This document shows, in pieces, positions 7,888 through 16,110 of a stretch of DNA of 64,000 nt. Numbering within the stretch: position 1 is the stretch's first letter; each line of letters opens with the position of its first letter. This stretch comes from Streptomyces cellulosae (GTDB lineage Bacteria; Actinomycetota; Actinomycetes; Streptomycetales; Streptomycetaceae): NCBI GenBank assembly GCA_014655195.1, contig BNBH01000001.1, forward strand, positions 379,522-443,521. The letters are read 5' to 3'. Position numbers and translations under genes: made by a program. Under the pieces are notes generated by a model, which was not told the origin of the DNA, searched no databases, and saw nothing but the letters and a program-made list of their open reading frames with translations.

Positions 7888-9045
7888 ATGCACCGCATCA
7901 CCGTCGTCGGCGGCGGATTCGCCGGACTCACCGCGGCCGTCTCCGCCGCCGAGGCGGGCGCCGAGGTCACCCTGTACGAGGCCCACCACACGCTCGGCGG
8001 CCGCGCCCGCACCGCCGACGCCCCCTACCGCACCAACGAGGGCCCGCACGCCCTCTACAGCGGCGGACCCCACTGGACCTGGCTGCGCGAGAGGGGCCTG
8101 CTCGGCCCGCTCGCCCCGCTGCCGCTGCGGGAGGCGGCCCGGCTGCGGCTGCGTCACCGGGGCGCCCTGCGCCGCACCCCGCCGCCCGCGATGCTGAAGC
8201 TGCTGCGCCCCGGCCTGCGGGCGCCCGTCGACGCCGACTTCCTCACCTGGGCCACCGGGATCGCCGGCCCGGAGGGCGCGCGGGCCGCCGCGCACTTCTC
8301 CGCGGTCGCGCTCTTCCACCACGACCCCGGCTCCCTGTCCGCCGCGTTCGTGCACGAGCGGCTGCGCCGGGCCACGAAGCTGCCGCCGGAGGCCCACTAC
8401 CCGCGGGGCGGCTGGGGCGCGCTGATCGACCGGATGGCCTCCCACGCCTGGAACCTGGGCGTGCGCGTGGAAACCCTGTCCCGCGTCGACACCCTCCCCA
8501 CCGACACCCCGGTGATCGTCGCCACCTCGCTGGAGTCCGCCCGCCGTCTCCTCGGCGACCCCTCGCTGACCTGGCCGAGCGGCCGTACCGTCCTGGTCGA
8601 CCTGGCGCTGCGCACCCGGCGCCAAGACCCGTTCGTGGTGTCCGACCTGGACGCGCCCGGCTGGCTGGAGCGGTTCACCGCGCAGGACCGCACCCTCGCC
8701 CCGGCCGGCGAGCAGCTGATCCAGAGTCAGATCCCGGTCGGGCCGGGCGCGTCGAAGGCCGAGGGCGCCGCCCGCGCGGACGAGCTGCTGGACCTGGGGT
8801 TCCCCGGCTGGCGCGACCGGCTCACCTGGCGGCGCGAGGCGCTGGCGGACGCCCGTACCGGCGCCGTCGACCCGCCCGGCGCCACCTGGCGCGACCGGCC
8901 CGCCGTGGACCGCGGGAACGGGGTCTACCTGGCCGGGGACCGGGTCGCCGCGCCGGGCGTGCTCTCCGAGGTGTCCTTCACCAGCGCCCTCACCGCCGTC
9001 TCCCTCGCCCTCGGCCGGGACGCCCTTGACCTCAAGCGCGCTTGA
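7888..9045 (+). CDS. FAD-dependent oxidoreductase (amine oxidase / phytoene desaturase-like)
   Basis: The 385-residue enzyme opens with a dinucleotide-binding fold ITVVGGGFAGLTAAVSAAEA (GxGxxG, residues 4-23). It is followed by YEAHHTLGGRART, the arginine-containing FAD motif of the amine oxidase/phytoene desaturase superfamily. Near the C-terminus GNGVYLAGDRVAAPGVLSEV is the second FAD-contact motif. The substrate is unknown. A GAGGGAGAAG ribosome site precedes ATG at 7888. The stop codon lies inside a SoxR box that belongs to the next gene, so the end of this gene is under regulatory constraint. Confidence 0.85.
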   Translation: MHRITVVGGGFAGLTAAVSAAEAGAEVTLYEAHHTLGGRARTADAPYRTNEGPHALYSGGPHWTWLRERGLLGPLAPLPLREAARLRLRHRGALRRTPPPAMLKLLRPGLRAPVDADFLTWATGIAGPEGARAAAHFSAVALFHHDPGSLSAAFVHERLRRATKLPPEAHYPRGGWGALIDRMASHAWNLGVRVETLSRVDTLPTDTPVIVATSLESARRLLGDPSLTWPSGRTVLVDLALRTRRQDPFVVSDLDAPGWLERFTAQDRTLAPAGEQLIQSQIPVGPGASKAEGAARADELLDLGFPGWRDRLTWRREALADARTGAVDPPGATWRDRPAVDRGNGVYLAGDRVAAPGVLSEVSFTSALTAVSLALGRDALDLKRA

Positions 9046-9047
9046 GG
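9030..9047 (+). promoter_or_regulatory. SoxR box
   Basis: CCTCAAG-CGCG-CTTGAGG is a perfect palindrome. It extends to 22 bp (9028-9049) and matches the 18-bp SoxR-box layout. It overlaps a -35-like TTGACC at 9026-9031 and is followed after about 19 bases by the expected -10 zone. That long spacing is typical of MerR-family activated promoters. It lies 57 bases before the zinc-type oxidoreductase start, and the upstream gene's TGA is at 9043-9045. Confidence 0.9.
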
Positions 9048-9103
9048 TCGCACGGTGGATGCCGGGGCGCACGGGCGCCCCGTGACAGCCCAGGGGGAGC
9101 ACG

Positions 9104-10078
9104 ATGCACGCCGTCCGACTGCACGCCTTCGGTCCCGCCGAGAACCTCACGTACGAGCGGGTCGAGGACCCGGTGCCGGGTCCCGGCCAGGTCCGGGTCG
9201 CCGTCCGGGCGGCCGGGGTCCACCTCCTCGACACCGCCCTGCGCGAGGGCCTGCGCGGCCCCGGCCCGGGCCCCGCCGAGCTGCCGACGATCCCCGGCCG
9301 GGAGATCGCCGGGGTGGTCGACGCGCTCGGCCCGGACGCCCCCGACGGCTGGCTCGGCAAGCGGGTCGTCACCCACCTCGGCTTCGCTCCCGGCGGCTAC
9401 GCGGAACTCGCCGTCGCCGACGCCGCACGCCTGCACGAGATCCCGGAGTGCCTGGACTTCGCCGAGGCCGTCGCCATGATCGGCACGGGCCGCACGGCGA
9501 TGGGGATCGTGCAGTTCGCCGAGCCGGGCCCCGGTGACGTGGTCGCCGTCCCGGCCGCGGCGGGCGGCATCGGCACCCTCCTCGTGCAGTACGCCCGGAA
9601 CGCGGGCGCGACCGTGATCGGCCTCGCCGGCGGCCCCGCGAAGACCGCGCTCGCCACGCGGGCCGGCGCCGGCCTCGCCGTCGACTACACCGCCCCCGAC
9701 TGGCCCGAGCGTCTCGAGGAGTACCGGGGCAAGCTCACCGTCGTGTACGACGGCGTGGGCGGGGACGTCGCCCGCACCCTGGCCGGCCTGCTCGCGCCGG
9801 AGGGACGGCACGTGGTGTTCGGCTGGACCTCGCAGGGCATCGGCAGCGACCGCCCGTACCTCGTCGACGGCGTCTCGGTCAGCGTCCTCGGCCCCGAGAT
9901 GCTGCGCCGGGCCGGCGGCGACGACCCGATGCGCACGCTGGAGACCCGCTCCCTCGCGGAGGCGGCCGCGGGCCGGCTCACCCCCGCCGTGCGGCGTTTC
10001 CCCCTGTCGCGGGCGGCCGACGCCCACCGGGCGCTGGAGAACAGGGGGACGACCGGGAAGGTGGTCCTGGAGCCGTAG
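9104..10078 (+). CDS. Zinc-type alcohol dehydrogenase-like / quinone oxidoreductase, SoxR target
   Basis: The 324-residue protein is a medium-chain dehydrogenase of the quinone oxidoreductase (QOR) branch. It has an N-terminal GroES-like domain (MHAVRLHAFGPAENL), no structural-zinc cysteine cluster, and an NADPH-binding segment VAVPAAAGGIGTLLVQYARN with the AAxGGxG motif at about 147-152. It probably reduces quinones or other electrophiles with NADPH. The SoxR box just upstream implies induction by redox-cycling compounds. From memory, the S. coelicolor SoxR regulon includes an oxidoreductase at this locus (SCO4266). GGGGGAGCACG is the ribosome site. Confidence 0.88.
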   Translation: MHAVRLHAFGPAENLTYERVEDPVPGPGQVRVAVRAAGVHLLDTALREGLRGPGPGPAELPTIPGREIAGVVDALGPDAPDGWLGKRVVTHLGFAPGGYAELAVADAARLHEIPECLDFAEAVAMIGTGRTAMGIVQFAEPGPGDVVAVPAAAGGIGTLLVQYARNAGATVIGLAGGPAKTALATRAGAGLAVDYTAPDWPERLEEYRGKLTVVYDGVGGDVARTLAGLLAPEGRHVVFGWTSQGIGSDRPYLVDGVSVSVLGPEMLRRAGGDDPMRTLETRSLAEAAAGRLTPAVRRFPLSRAADAHRALENRGTTGKVVLEP

Positions 10079-10138
10079 CGCCCCGCCCGCTGGAAAATCC
10101 CGGCGCGCCCGCCCCCTTACGGCACTACCGTGCGAGGC

Positions 10139-11026
10139 GTGATCGACATCCCCGCGGAACTCGCCGAGGCCCAGGTCAAGTTCAACAAGGAGGCCGGGCG
10201 CGCCTTCATCGCCGCCCTCCCCGGCCTCGCCGCGGACTTCCTGGACCGCTGGGAGCTGCGCCTCGCCGGGGCGCCCCTGCACGGCGTCAGCGCCCTGGTC
10301 CTCCCCGTCGACCGCGCCGACGGCACCCCGGCGGCGCTCAAGCTCCAGATCCGCGACCACGAGAGCGAGGGCGAGCCGGTCGCCCTGCGTCTCTGGGACG
10401 GCGACGGGGCGGTCCGCCTCCTCGACCACGACGAGCCGACCGGCACCATGCTGCTGGAGCGCCTGGACTCCTCCCGGATGCTCGCCCACCGGCCGGACGT
10501 CCACGAGGGCGTCCTGGTCATCGCGCGCCTCCTGGCCCACCTCCACACCACCCCGGCGCCCCCGGGGATGCGCCGCCTCGGCGACATCGCCGCGTCCATG
10601 CTGGAGCGCACGCCCGCCGTCCTCGACCGCATCCCCGACCCCGAGGCCCGCCGCCTGGTCGCCGACTGCGCGGCCGCCGTACGCGAGGTCGCGGACGAGC
10701 CCGGCGACCGGCTGCTCCACTGGGACCTGCACGACGAGAACGTCCTCGCCGCCGACCGCGCGCCCTGGCTCGCCATCGACCCCAAGCCGCTCGCCGGCGA
10801 CCCCGGCTTCGACCTGTGGCCCGCCCTCGCCAACAACTTCGATCCCGCCGACGTCCTGTGGCGCTTCGACGCGATGACCGAGGTCCTCGGCCTGGACCGC
10901 GCGCGGGCCCGGGCGTGGACGTACGGGCGGGTGCTGCAGAACTGCCTGTGGGAGACCGAGGAGGGCCGCCCCCTGAACGAGGCGGACCTGGAGATCGCCC
11001 GCCGCCTGCGCGGCCGTACGCGATGA
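10139..11026 (+). CDS. Aminoglycoside/hydroxyurea-type phosphotransferase (streptomycin 6-kinase family)
   Basis: This is about 295 residues from the GTG at 10139 (VIDIPAELAEAQVKF); a GTG at 10130 is the alternative. It has the kinase-like fold of APH(6): a lysine-containing AALKLQIRD, catalytic loop LLHWDLHDENVLA (Asp near residue 198) and metal-binding WLAIDPKPLAGDPGFDLWP. Genuine streptomycin 6-kinases share these. Many Streptomyces genomes carry such genes outside antibiotic clusters, so the natural substrate is unknown. There is no neighbouring biosynthetic gene. Confidence 0.82.
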   Translation: MIDIPAELAEAQVKFNKEAGRAFIAALPGLAADFLDRWELRLAGAPLHGVSALVLPVDRADGTPAALKLQIRDHESEGEPVALRLWDGDGAVRLLDHDEPTGTMLLERLDSSRMLAHRPDVHEGVLVIARLLAHLHTTPAPPGMRRLGDIAASMLERTPAVLDRIPDPEARRLVADCAAAVREVADEPGDRLLHWDLHDENVLAADRAPWLAIDPKPLAGDPGFDLWPALANNFDPADVLWRFDAMTEVLGLDRARARAWTYGRVLQNCLWETEEGRPLNEADLEIARRLRGRTR

Positions 11027-11046
11027 AGGGCCCGGGACATGAAGAA

Positions 11047-11073
11047 CCCGGGCCGGAGAAGGTCCGGCCCGGG
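11047..11073. terminator. Hairpin terminator between the kinase gene and tRNA-Thr
   Basis: An 11-bp perfect stem (CCCGGGCCGGA with TCCGGCCCGGG) has a 5-base loop. It lies between the plus-strand kinase gene and the 3' end of the minus-strand tRNA and can serve both. Confidence 0.8.
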
Positions 11074-11081
11074 GAAGTCGC

Positions 11082-11158
11082 TGGAGCCCCCTGTCGGATT
11101 CGAACCGACGACCTGCTGTTTACAAGACAGCTGCTCTGACCATCTGAGCTAAGGAGGC
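11082..11158 (-). tRNA. tRNA-Thr (anticodon UGU)
   Basis: Read on the minus strand the 77-base sequence begins GCCTCCTTAGCTCAGATGG. It has acceptor stem GCCTCCT/AGGGGGC, a D-loop, an anticodon arm CTGTC-TTGTAAA-CAG with anticodon TGT, T-arm GTCGG-TTCGAAT-CCGAC, and an encoded CCA at 11082-11084. It reads ACA and, by wobble, other threonine codons. Confidence 0.95.
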
Positions 11159-11228
11159 ACCGCGCGCGGCGCGCGCGAAGCGCGGTCCACTGTACACAGT
11201 GCCGGTTTCGCCGAGCCACGCACTTGAT

Positions 11229-11645
11229 TCAGGCGCGCCCCACCTCGTACGCGAAGGTGTACGGCACCTTCGTCTCGCCGTGCCGGTAGGTGAAGCCGCC
11301 CGTGCCGCGCAGTCCCGCCAGCTCCCCGGTGGCCGAGCCCTCGACCACCTCGAACGTGCAGTGCACGGTGCCGTCGTCGGCGAACCGGCCGCGCTCCTCC
11401 AGCGCGAAGGCGCCCGCGCGGCCGTCGACCCGGCCGGTGACCAGCTCCATCCCGGCGAAGGCGCCGGTGGCGGCGGTGTCGTAGGCGATGGCATAGCTGC
11501 AGACGGTCGCCTCGGCCTCGATGACTCCGGTGAAGGCGTTGACGACGGTGGCGTGCGCGAGCCGGGGGAAGGCGTCCTCCGGCGAGACGGCGATCTCCTT
11601 CCAGTCGGCGAAGGTGAAGTGGCCGGCGGTCTCGGTGACGGGCAT
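11229..11645 (-). CDS. DUF3224 domain protein
   Basis: The 138-residue protein begins MPVTETAGHFTFADWKEI. It has the DUF3224 pattern of a small beta-barrel (FTGVIEAEATVCSYAIAY, GRFADDGTVHCTFEVVEGSA, GTGGFTYRHGETKVPYTFAY), related in shape to allene oxide cyclase-like barrels. The function is unknown. It is divergent from a WYL-type repressor with a strong operator palindrome between them, which suggests it is the regulated target. A GGAGGAA site precedes the ATG. Confidence 0.85.
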   Translation of the reverse strand: MPVTETAGHFTFADWKEIAVSPEDAFPRLAHATVVNAFTGVIEAEATVCSYAIAYDTAATGAFAGMELVTGRVDGRAGAFALEERGRFADDGTVHCTFEVVEGSATGELAGLRGTGGFTYRHGETKVPYTFAYEVGRA

Positions 11646-11706
11646 GCGGGTTCCTCCGGGGTCGGTTCCAGGGGCGCGTCCAGCGCTGTGCCGCCCAGCT
11701 TTCCGG

Positions 11707-11735
11707 CCGTACCTGACACCTTCTGTCAGGTACGG
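11707..11735. promoter_or_regulatory. Operator palindrome between DUF3224 and WYL-regulator genes
   Basis: Two perfect 12-base arms, CCGTACCTGACA and TGTCAGGTACGG, flank a 5-base spacer. The element lies 24 bases upstream of the regulator start and about 60 bases upstream of the DUF3224 start. Its core TGACA-N5-TGTCA is what one expects for a dimeric YafY/DeoR-type repressor controlling itself and its divergent neighbour. The assignment to this regulator is inferred from position. Confidence 0.8.
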
Positions 11736-11759
11736 CGCCACGGCCTGAGAATGGGCCGC

Positions 11760-12788
11760 ATGCGCGCCGACCGGCTCCTCACCCTGCTCCTGCTGCTTCA
11801 GAACCGCGGCCGGATGACCGCGCCCCAACTCGCCGCCGAACTCGAGGTGTCGGTGCGCACCGTCTACCGGGACGTCGAGGCGCTCGGCGCGTCCGGGGTG
11901 CCCGTGCGCACCGAGCGCGGGCCGCAGGGCGGCTTCCGGCTGGTGGAGGGGTACCGGACGCGGCTCACCGGGCTGACCGACGCGGAGGCCGGTTCGCTGG
12001 TCCTCGCGGGGCTGCCGGGGCCGGCCGGGGAGCTGGGGCTCGGGGCGGTCCTGGCGAGCGCCCAGCTCAAGGTGGAGGCGGCGCTTCCGGAGGGGCTTGC
12101 GGAGCAGGCGCGGCGGGTGCGCGAGCGGTTCCACCTGGACGCGCCGGCCTGGTTCCGGGACGCCGACCCGGTGCCGTACCTGGCGGCGGTCGCGCGGGCG
12201 GTGTGGGAGCGGCGGGTGCTGCGGACCCGGTACGCACGCTGGCGCGGCGAGGTGCGGCGGGAGGTGCGGCCGCTGGGGCTCGTGCTCAAGGGCGGCATCT
12301 GGTACCTGATCGCCCTCGCCGACGACGCGGTGCGCACCTACCGCGTCTCCCGGTTCCAGGAGGTGGAGGAGACCGGGGAGGAGTTCACCCGGCCCGCCGG
12401 GTTCGACCTGGCCGTGTACTGGACGGAGACCTCGCGGCGGCTGGAGGCGGCGCTGCGGCAGGACACGGCACGGCTGCGGCTGTCCCCGCGCGGGCGGAAG
12501 CTGCTGCCGATGCAGTTCGGGGCGGCGGGCGCGCGGGCGCTGGCGGCGGCGGGGCCGCCGGACGAGGACGGCTGGGTGGAGGTGGAACTGCCGGTGGAGT
12601 CGGAGGCGGTGGCCACCGGCGATCTGCTGCGGCTCGGCGTGGAGGCGGAGGTGCTGGGCCCGCCGGGACTGCGGCGGGCGGTCGCCGAGGCGGTGGCGGT
12701 GCTGGCCGCCCGCTACGACGCCGCCCGCTACGACGCCGACCGCCCCGAAGCCGACCGCCCCGAAGCCGACCGCCCCGAGGCAGGCTGA
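11760..12788 (+). CDS. YafY/PafC-type WYL-domain transcriptional regulator
   Basis: The 342-residue protein has an N-terminal DeoR-like winged helix (RADRLLTLLLLLQNRGRMTA, ELEVSVRTVYRDVEAL, residues 1-60) and a WYL sensor domain (GLVLKGGIWYLIALADDAV, about 170-190, with the W-Y-L signature), followed by a C-terminal WCX extension. WYL domains bind ligands such as nucleotides or single-stranded DNA. It likely represses the divergent DUF3224 gene through the palindrome at 11707-11735. The last ~25 residues are a low-complexity repeat (ADRPE x3) from a 15-base tandem repeat. ATG at 11751 is an alternative start. Confidence 0.88.
   Translation: MRADRLLTLLLLLQNRGRMTAPQLAAELEVSVRTVYRDVEALGASGVPVRTERGPQGGFRLVEGYRTRLTGLTDAEAGSLVLAGLPGPAGELGLGAVLASAQLKVEAALPEGLAEQARRVRERFHLDAPAWFRDADPVPYLAAVARAVWERRVLRTRYARWRGEVRREVRPLGLVLKGGIWYLIALADDAVRTYRVSRFQEVEETGEEFTRPAGFDLAVYWTETSRRLEAALRQDTARLRLSPRGRKLLPMQFGAAGARALAAAGPPDEDGWVEVELPVESEAVATGDLLRLGVEAEVLGPPGLRRAVAEAVAVLAARYDAARYDADRPEADRPEADRPEAG
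12735..12779 (+). repeat. Three 15-bp tandem repeats at the 3' end of the WYL gene
   Basis: The unit GCCGACCGCCCCGAA is repeated three times (last base changed) in frame and encodes ADRPE x3. It is likely length-variable by slippage. Confidence 0.85.
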
Positions 12789-12898
12789 TCCAGAGCCGAC
12801 CGGATCCGAACAGGATCGAAAGTTCCCGCGAAATTCACAGCCGGGAAACTGCTGACAAGCAGGTGAACGCCAGGTACCGTCCTGAGCCAGTTCACTCG

Positions 12899-12914
12899 TG
12901 TGGACCACACCACA
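12899..12914. promoter_or_regulatory. Possible DasR-responsive element (dre-like) upstream of msiK
   Basis: TGTGGACCACACCACA keeps the TGG-N6-CCA frame of DasR sites and matches 9 of the 12 central bases of the consensus core TGGTCTAGACCA. It is 78 bases before the msiK start. DasR control of msiK is reported in S. coelicolor. An overlapping exact inverted repeat, GTGTGG-A-CCACAC (12898-12910), could instead be the real feature. Confidence 0.45.
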
Positions 12915-12991
12915 ACGGAACACCCGTCGTGGCATCACCTTCCTACTCGGATCGTCCGGCACGTTCCTGCCGGTAGAAGGGGACCATTCAC

Positions 12992-14080
<1,089 letters not shown>

Positions 14081-14092
14081 GCGCGTTGACGC

Positions 14093-14149
14093 CGAGGGGC
14101 CCCGCAGCACCGCTGCGGGGCCCCTCGCAGCACCGCTGCGGGGCCCCTC
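14093..14149 (+). terminator. msiK terminator with duplicated descending arm
   Basis: A 16-bp perfect stem (CGAGGGGCCCCGCAGC, loop ACC, then its complement; 14093-14127) ends the msiK transcript. The 23 bases of the loop-side stem and descending arm (14104-14126) are then exactly repeated at 14127-14149. The ascending arm can therefore pair with either copy. Confidence 0.85.
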
Positions 14150-14287
14150 GCGTTGTCGACAAATACCCCGGCAATTCCGACGAATTACCCCAACTCGTCA
14201 ACACGCGGCGCGGAAGTAGGCGTTCCACGTCCCTCGTAACGGTGACGGAATGTTTCACCTCGGCTACCGGACGCTACCCTCACACGC

Positions 14288-14743
14288 GTGACGCACTCCA
14301 TTCACCCTCAGACGCGACGCGGCCGGGGCCCCGCCCGCCGGATCGGCCGCTCCCTCGCCCTCGTCCTGCCCGTCGTCCTGGTGCTCTCCGGCACCCTCGC
14401 GGTCGCGCGGGTCGACTGGTCGGGGAACCCGCAGAGTCCGGTGCTCACCGCCGCGGACACGTCCGCCGCCGGCGCCTCGTCGCGGGCCGCCTCCCGCGCC
14501 CCCCAGGACGTGCTGCGGGACCAGCTCCTGATGGAGCTCCAGAAGAAGGACCCGGGCGCCGCCCTGACCCAGCTCCAGCAGGCGGTGAACGACCGCCCGT
14601 CCCTGGCGAAGCACTGCGCCTCCATCGCCCGCTCCCTGGGCAAGGCGGCCGTCCGCGTCTACGGCCCCACCAAGGCCCAGTCCTACGCCCGCCCGGTCTG
14701 CGACACGTCGTTCGCGTCGGGAGTGGTCGCGGCCAACGGCTAG
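14288..14743 (+). CDS. Secreted or membrane-anchored hypothetical protein
   Basis: The 151-residue protein starts at GTG 14288. It has a basic N-terminus (HPQTRRGRGPARRIGR), one hydrophobic segment (SLALVLPVVLVLSGTLAVA, about 22-40) and an extracytoplasmic part. That part has a helical domain (DVLRDQLLMELQKKDPGAAL, TQLQQAVNDRPSLAKHCASI) and two cysteines (CASIARSL, CDTSFASG) that could form a disulfide. This pattern is common in Streptomyces but unassigned. Its last ~20 bases including the stop are duplicated 67 bases downstream. Confidence 0.8.
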   Translation: MTHSIHPQTRRGRGPARRIGRSLALVLPVVLVLSGTLAVARVDWSGNPQSPVLTAADTSAAGASSRAASRAPQDVLRDQLLMELQKKDPGAALTQLQQAVNDRPSLAKHCASIARSLGKAAVRVYGPTKAQSYARPVCDTSFASGVVAANG

Positions 14744-15302
14744 CGCGCCCGCGCCTCCGGTCACACCCACCCGCCGCCGCTGCGGGCAGGTGGTCACGAC
14801 CAACGGCTAGCGCGCCCACGCCCCCGGTCACACCGCCGCCACTGCGGGCAGTCGTGCCTCCCCCCAGTGCCTCGAGGGCCCGGGAGGTGCACCCAGGGGC
14901 GGCACGGGTGGGCGCAGCGGTGCCCCCGTGGGCAGCGACGACGCCGCCCGCACCGCATCCGGGCGGGACGCGCCCACTGCCCCACACCGCACCGGCGGCA
15001 CCGGCCCCACGCCCCTGCGGCCGTCCGGCCGGCCAAGGACGAAGGCCCGCTGCCGCATTCGCGGGGGCGAGCCCCACCCCGGCACCGCACCCAGCACCGC
15101 AGGCCCCCGCCACCCGGCGCGCGGTGTCTCGCCCCCGCGCGCCCGAGCCCGTCCGGTGCCGGGCAGCAGGGCCACGCGCCCACAGGCCGCACCGACTTCA
15201 ACTCCCCCACCCGAGGGCGTCCGAGGGAAGCCCCGACACCATCGCGCCCCGCGCGCCCCGACCCCCGGGAGTCCGCGGCCCCCGGCCGCGTAAAGTGCGG
15301 GC
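14744..15302. other. Repeat-rich non-coding gap
   Basis: This 559-base stretch has no convincing gene. It starts with an imperfect 45-base direct repeat (14723-14767 and 14790-14834, 41 of 45 identical) that copies the end of the preceding gene including its TAG stop. The rest is extremely GC-rich with many short inverted segments (for example CTCGAGGGCCCGGGAG around 14872) and no consistent codon periodicity on either strand. It looks like accumulated intergenic repeat material. Confidence 0.65.
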
Positions 15303-16034
15303 ATGACCGATCCGCGTGCCGTGTCCCGCCCCACGCAAGCCGTAGTCCTGGCCGGCGGCCAGGGTTCCCGGCTCCGTCCGTACACCGACGACCGGCCCAA
15401 GCCGATGGTCGAGATCCCCGGCACGGGAACCCCGATCATCGGCCACCAGCTGACCTGGCTCGCCGAGGAGGGCGTGACCGACGTCGTCGTCTCCTGCGGC
15501 CATCTCGCCGAGGTGCTGCAGGAGTGGCTGGAGAGCACGGACCTGCCCGTATCCGTCACCACCGTCGTCGAGCCGGAACCCCTCGGCCGCGGCGGCGGAC
15601 TGAAGTACGCCGCCGCCCACCTGCCGCACCCGGACCGTCCCTGGTTCGCCACCAACGGCGACATCTGGACCCGCTTCTCGCTGCGCGACATGGCCGACTT
15701 CCACACCGAGCGGGACGCCGTCGCCACCGTCGCGCTGGCCCGCCCGCGCCTGCCGTGGGGCGCCGTCCGCACCGACGGGTTCGGTCTGATCACCGACTTC
15801 ATCGAGGCCCCGCCGTCCACCTTCGAGATCAACGCGGGCGTCTACGTCTTCTCCCCCGAGTTCGCCGGCCTGCTCCCGGAACGCGGTGACCACGAGCGCA
15901 CCACGTTCCCGCACCTCGCGCGCGAACGCCGGCTCGCCGGGTTCACGATCCCGCAGGGCTCCTACTGGCGTGCCATCGACACCGCCAAGGACCTCACCGA
16001 GGCCGCCAAGGAGCTTGCGTCGCAAGGTCGTTGA
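15303..16034 (+). CDS. NDP-sugar nucleotidyltransferase family protein
   Basis: The 243-residue enzyme carries the nucleotidyltransferase signature AVVLAGGQGSRLRPYTDDRP with K in PKPMVEIPG (residues 13-38), the metal-binding Asp in WFATNGDIWTRF (about 118), and FEINAGVYVFSPEF near 180. It belongs to the glucose-1-phosphate thymidylyl-/mannose-1-phosphate guanylyltransferase superfamily, which joins a sugar-1-phosphate to an NTP. It lacks the C-terminal left-handed helix domain, so it is a single-domain form. The sugar and nucleotide cannot be told. It is followed by a strong terminator. Confidence 0.88.
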   Translation: MTDPRAVSRPTQAVVLAGGQGSRLRPYTDDRPKPMVEIPGTGTPIIGHQLTWLAEEGVTDVVVSCGHLAEVLQEWLESTDLPVSVTTVVEPEPLGRGGGLKYAAAHLPHPDRPWFATNGDIWTRFSLRDMADFHTERDAVATVALARPRLPWGAVRTDGFGLITDFIEAPPSTFEINAGVYVFSPEFAGLLPERGDHERTTFPHLARERRLAGFTIPQGSYWRAIDTAKDLTEAAKELASQGR

Positions 16035-16053
16035 GACGCCCTCGGTCACACGA

Positions 16054-16089
16054 ACGGGGTCCCGTACGCCATCACGTACGGGACCCCGT
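16054..16089. terminator. Bidirectional terminator
   Basis: A 15-bp perfect stem (ACGGGGTCCCGTACG and complement) with a 6-base loop lies between the convergent nucleotidyltransferase and DoxX genes. Confidence 0.9.
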
Positions 16090-16110
16090 CGTCGTGTCCA
16101 CCGGCGTCCG

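Noticed and set aside
10139-11026. Antibiotic resistance gene for streptomycin
   Set aside because: The fold matches, but there is no resistance or biosynthesis context; family membership does not show the substrate.
11229-12962. 577-codon minus-strand frame across the WYL regulator
   Set aside because: It is a high-GC shadow; only 11229-11645 (DUF3224) is a recognisable protein.
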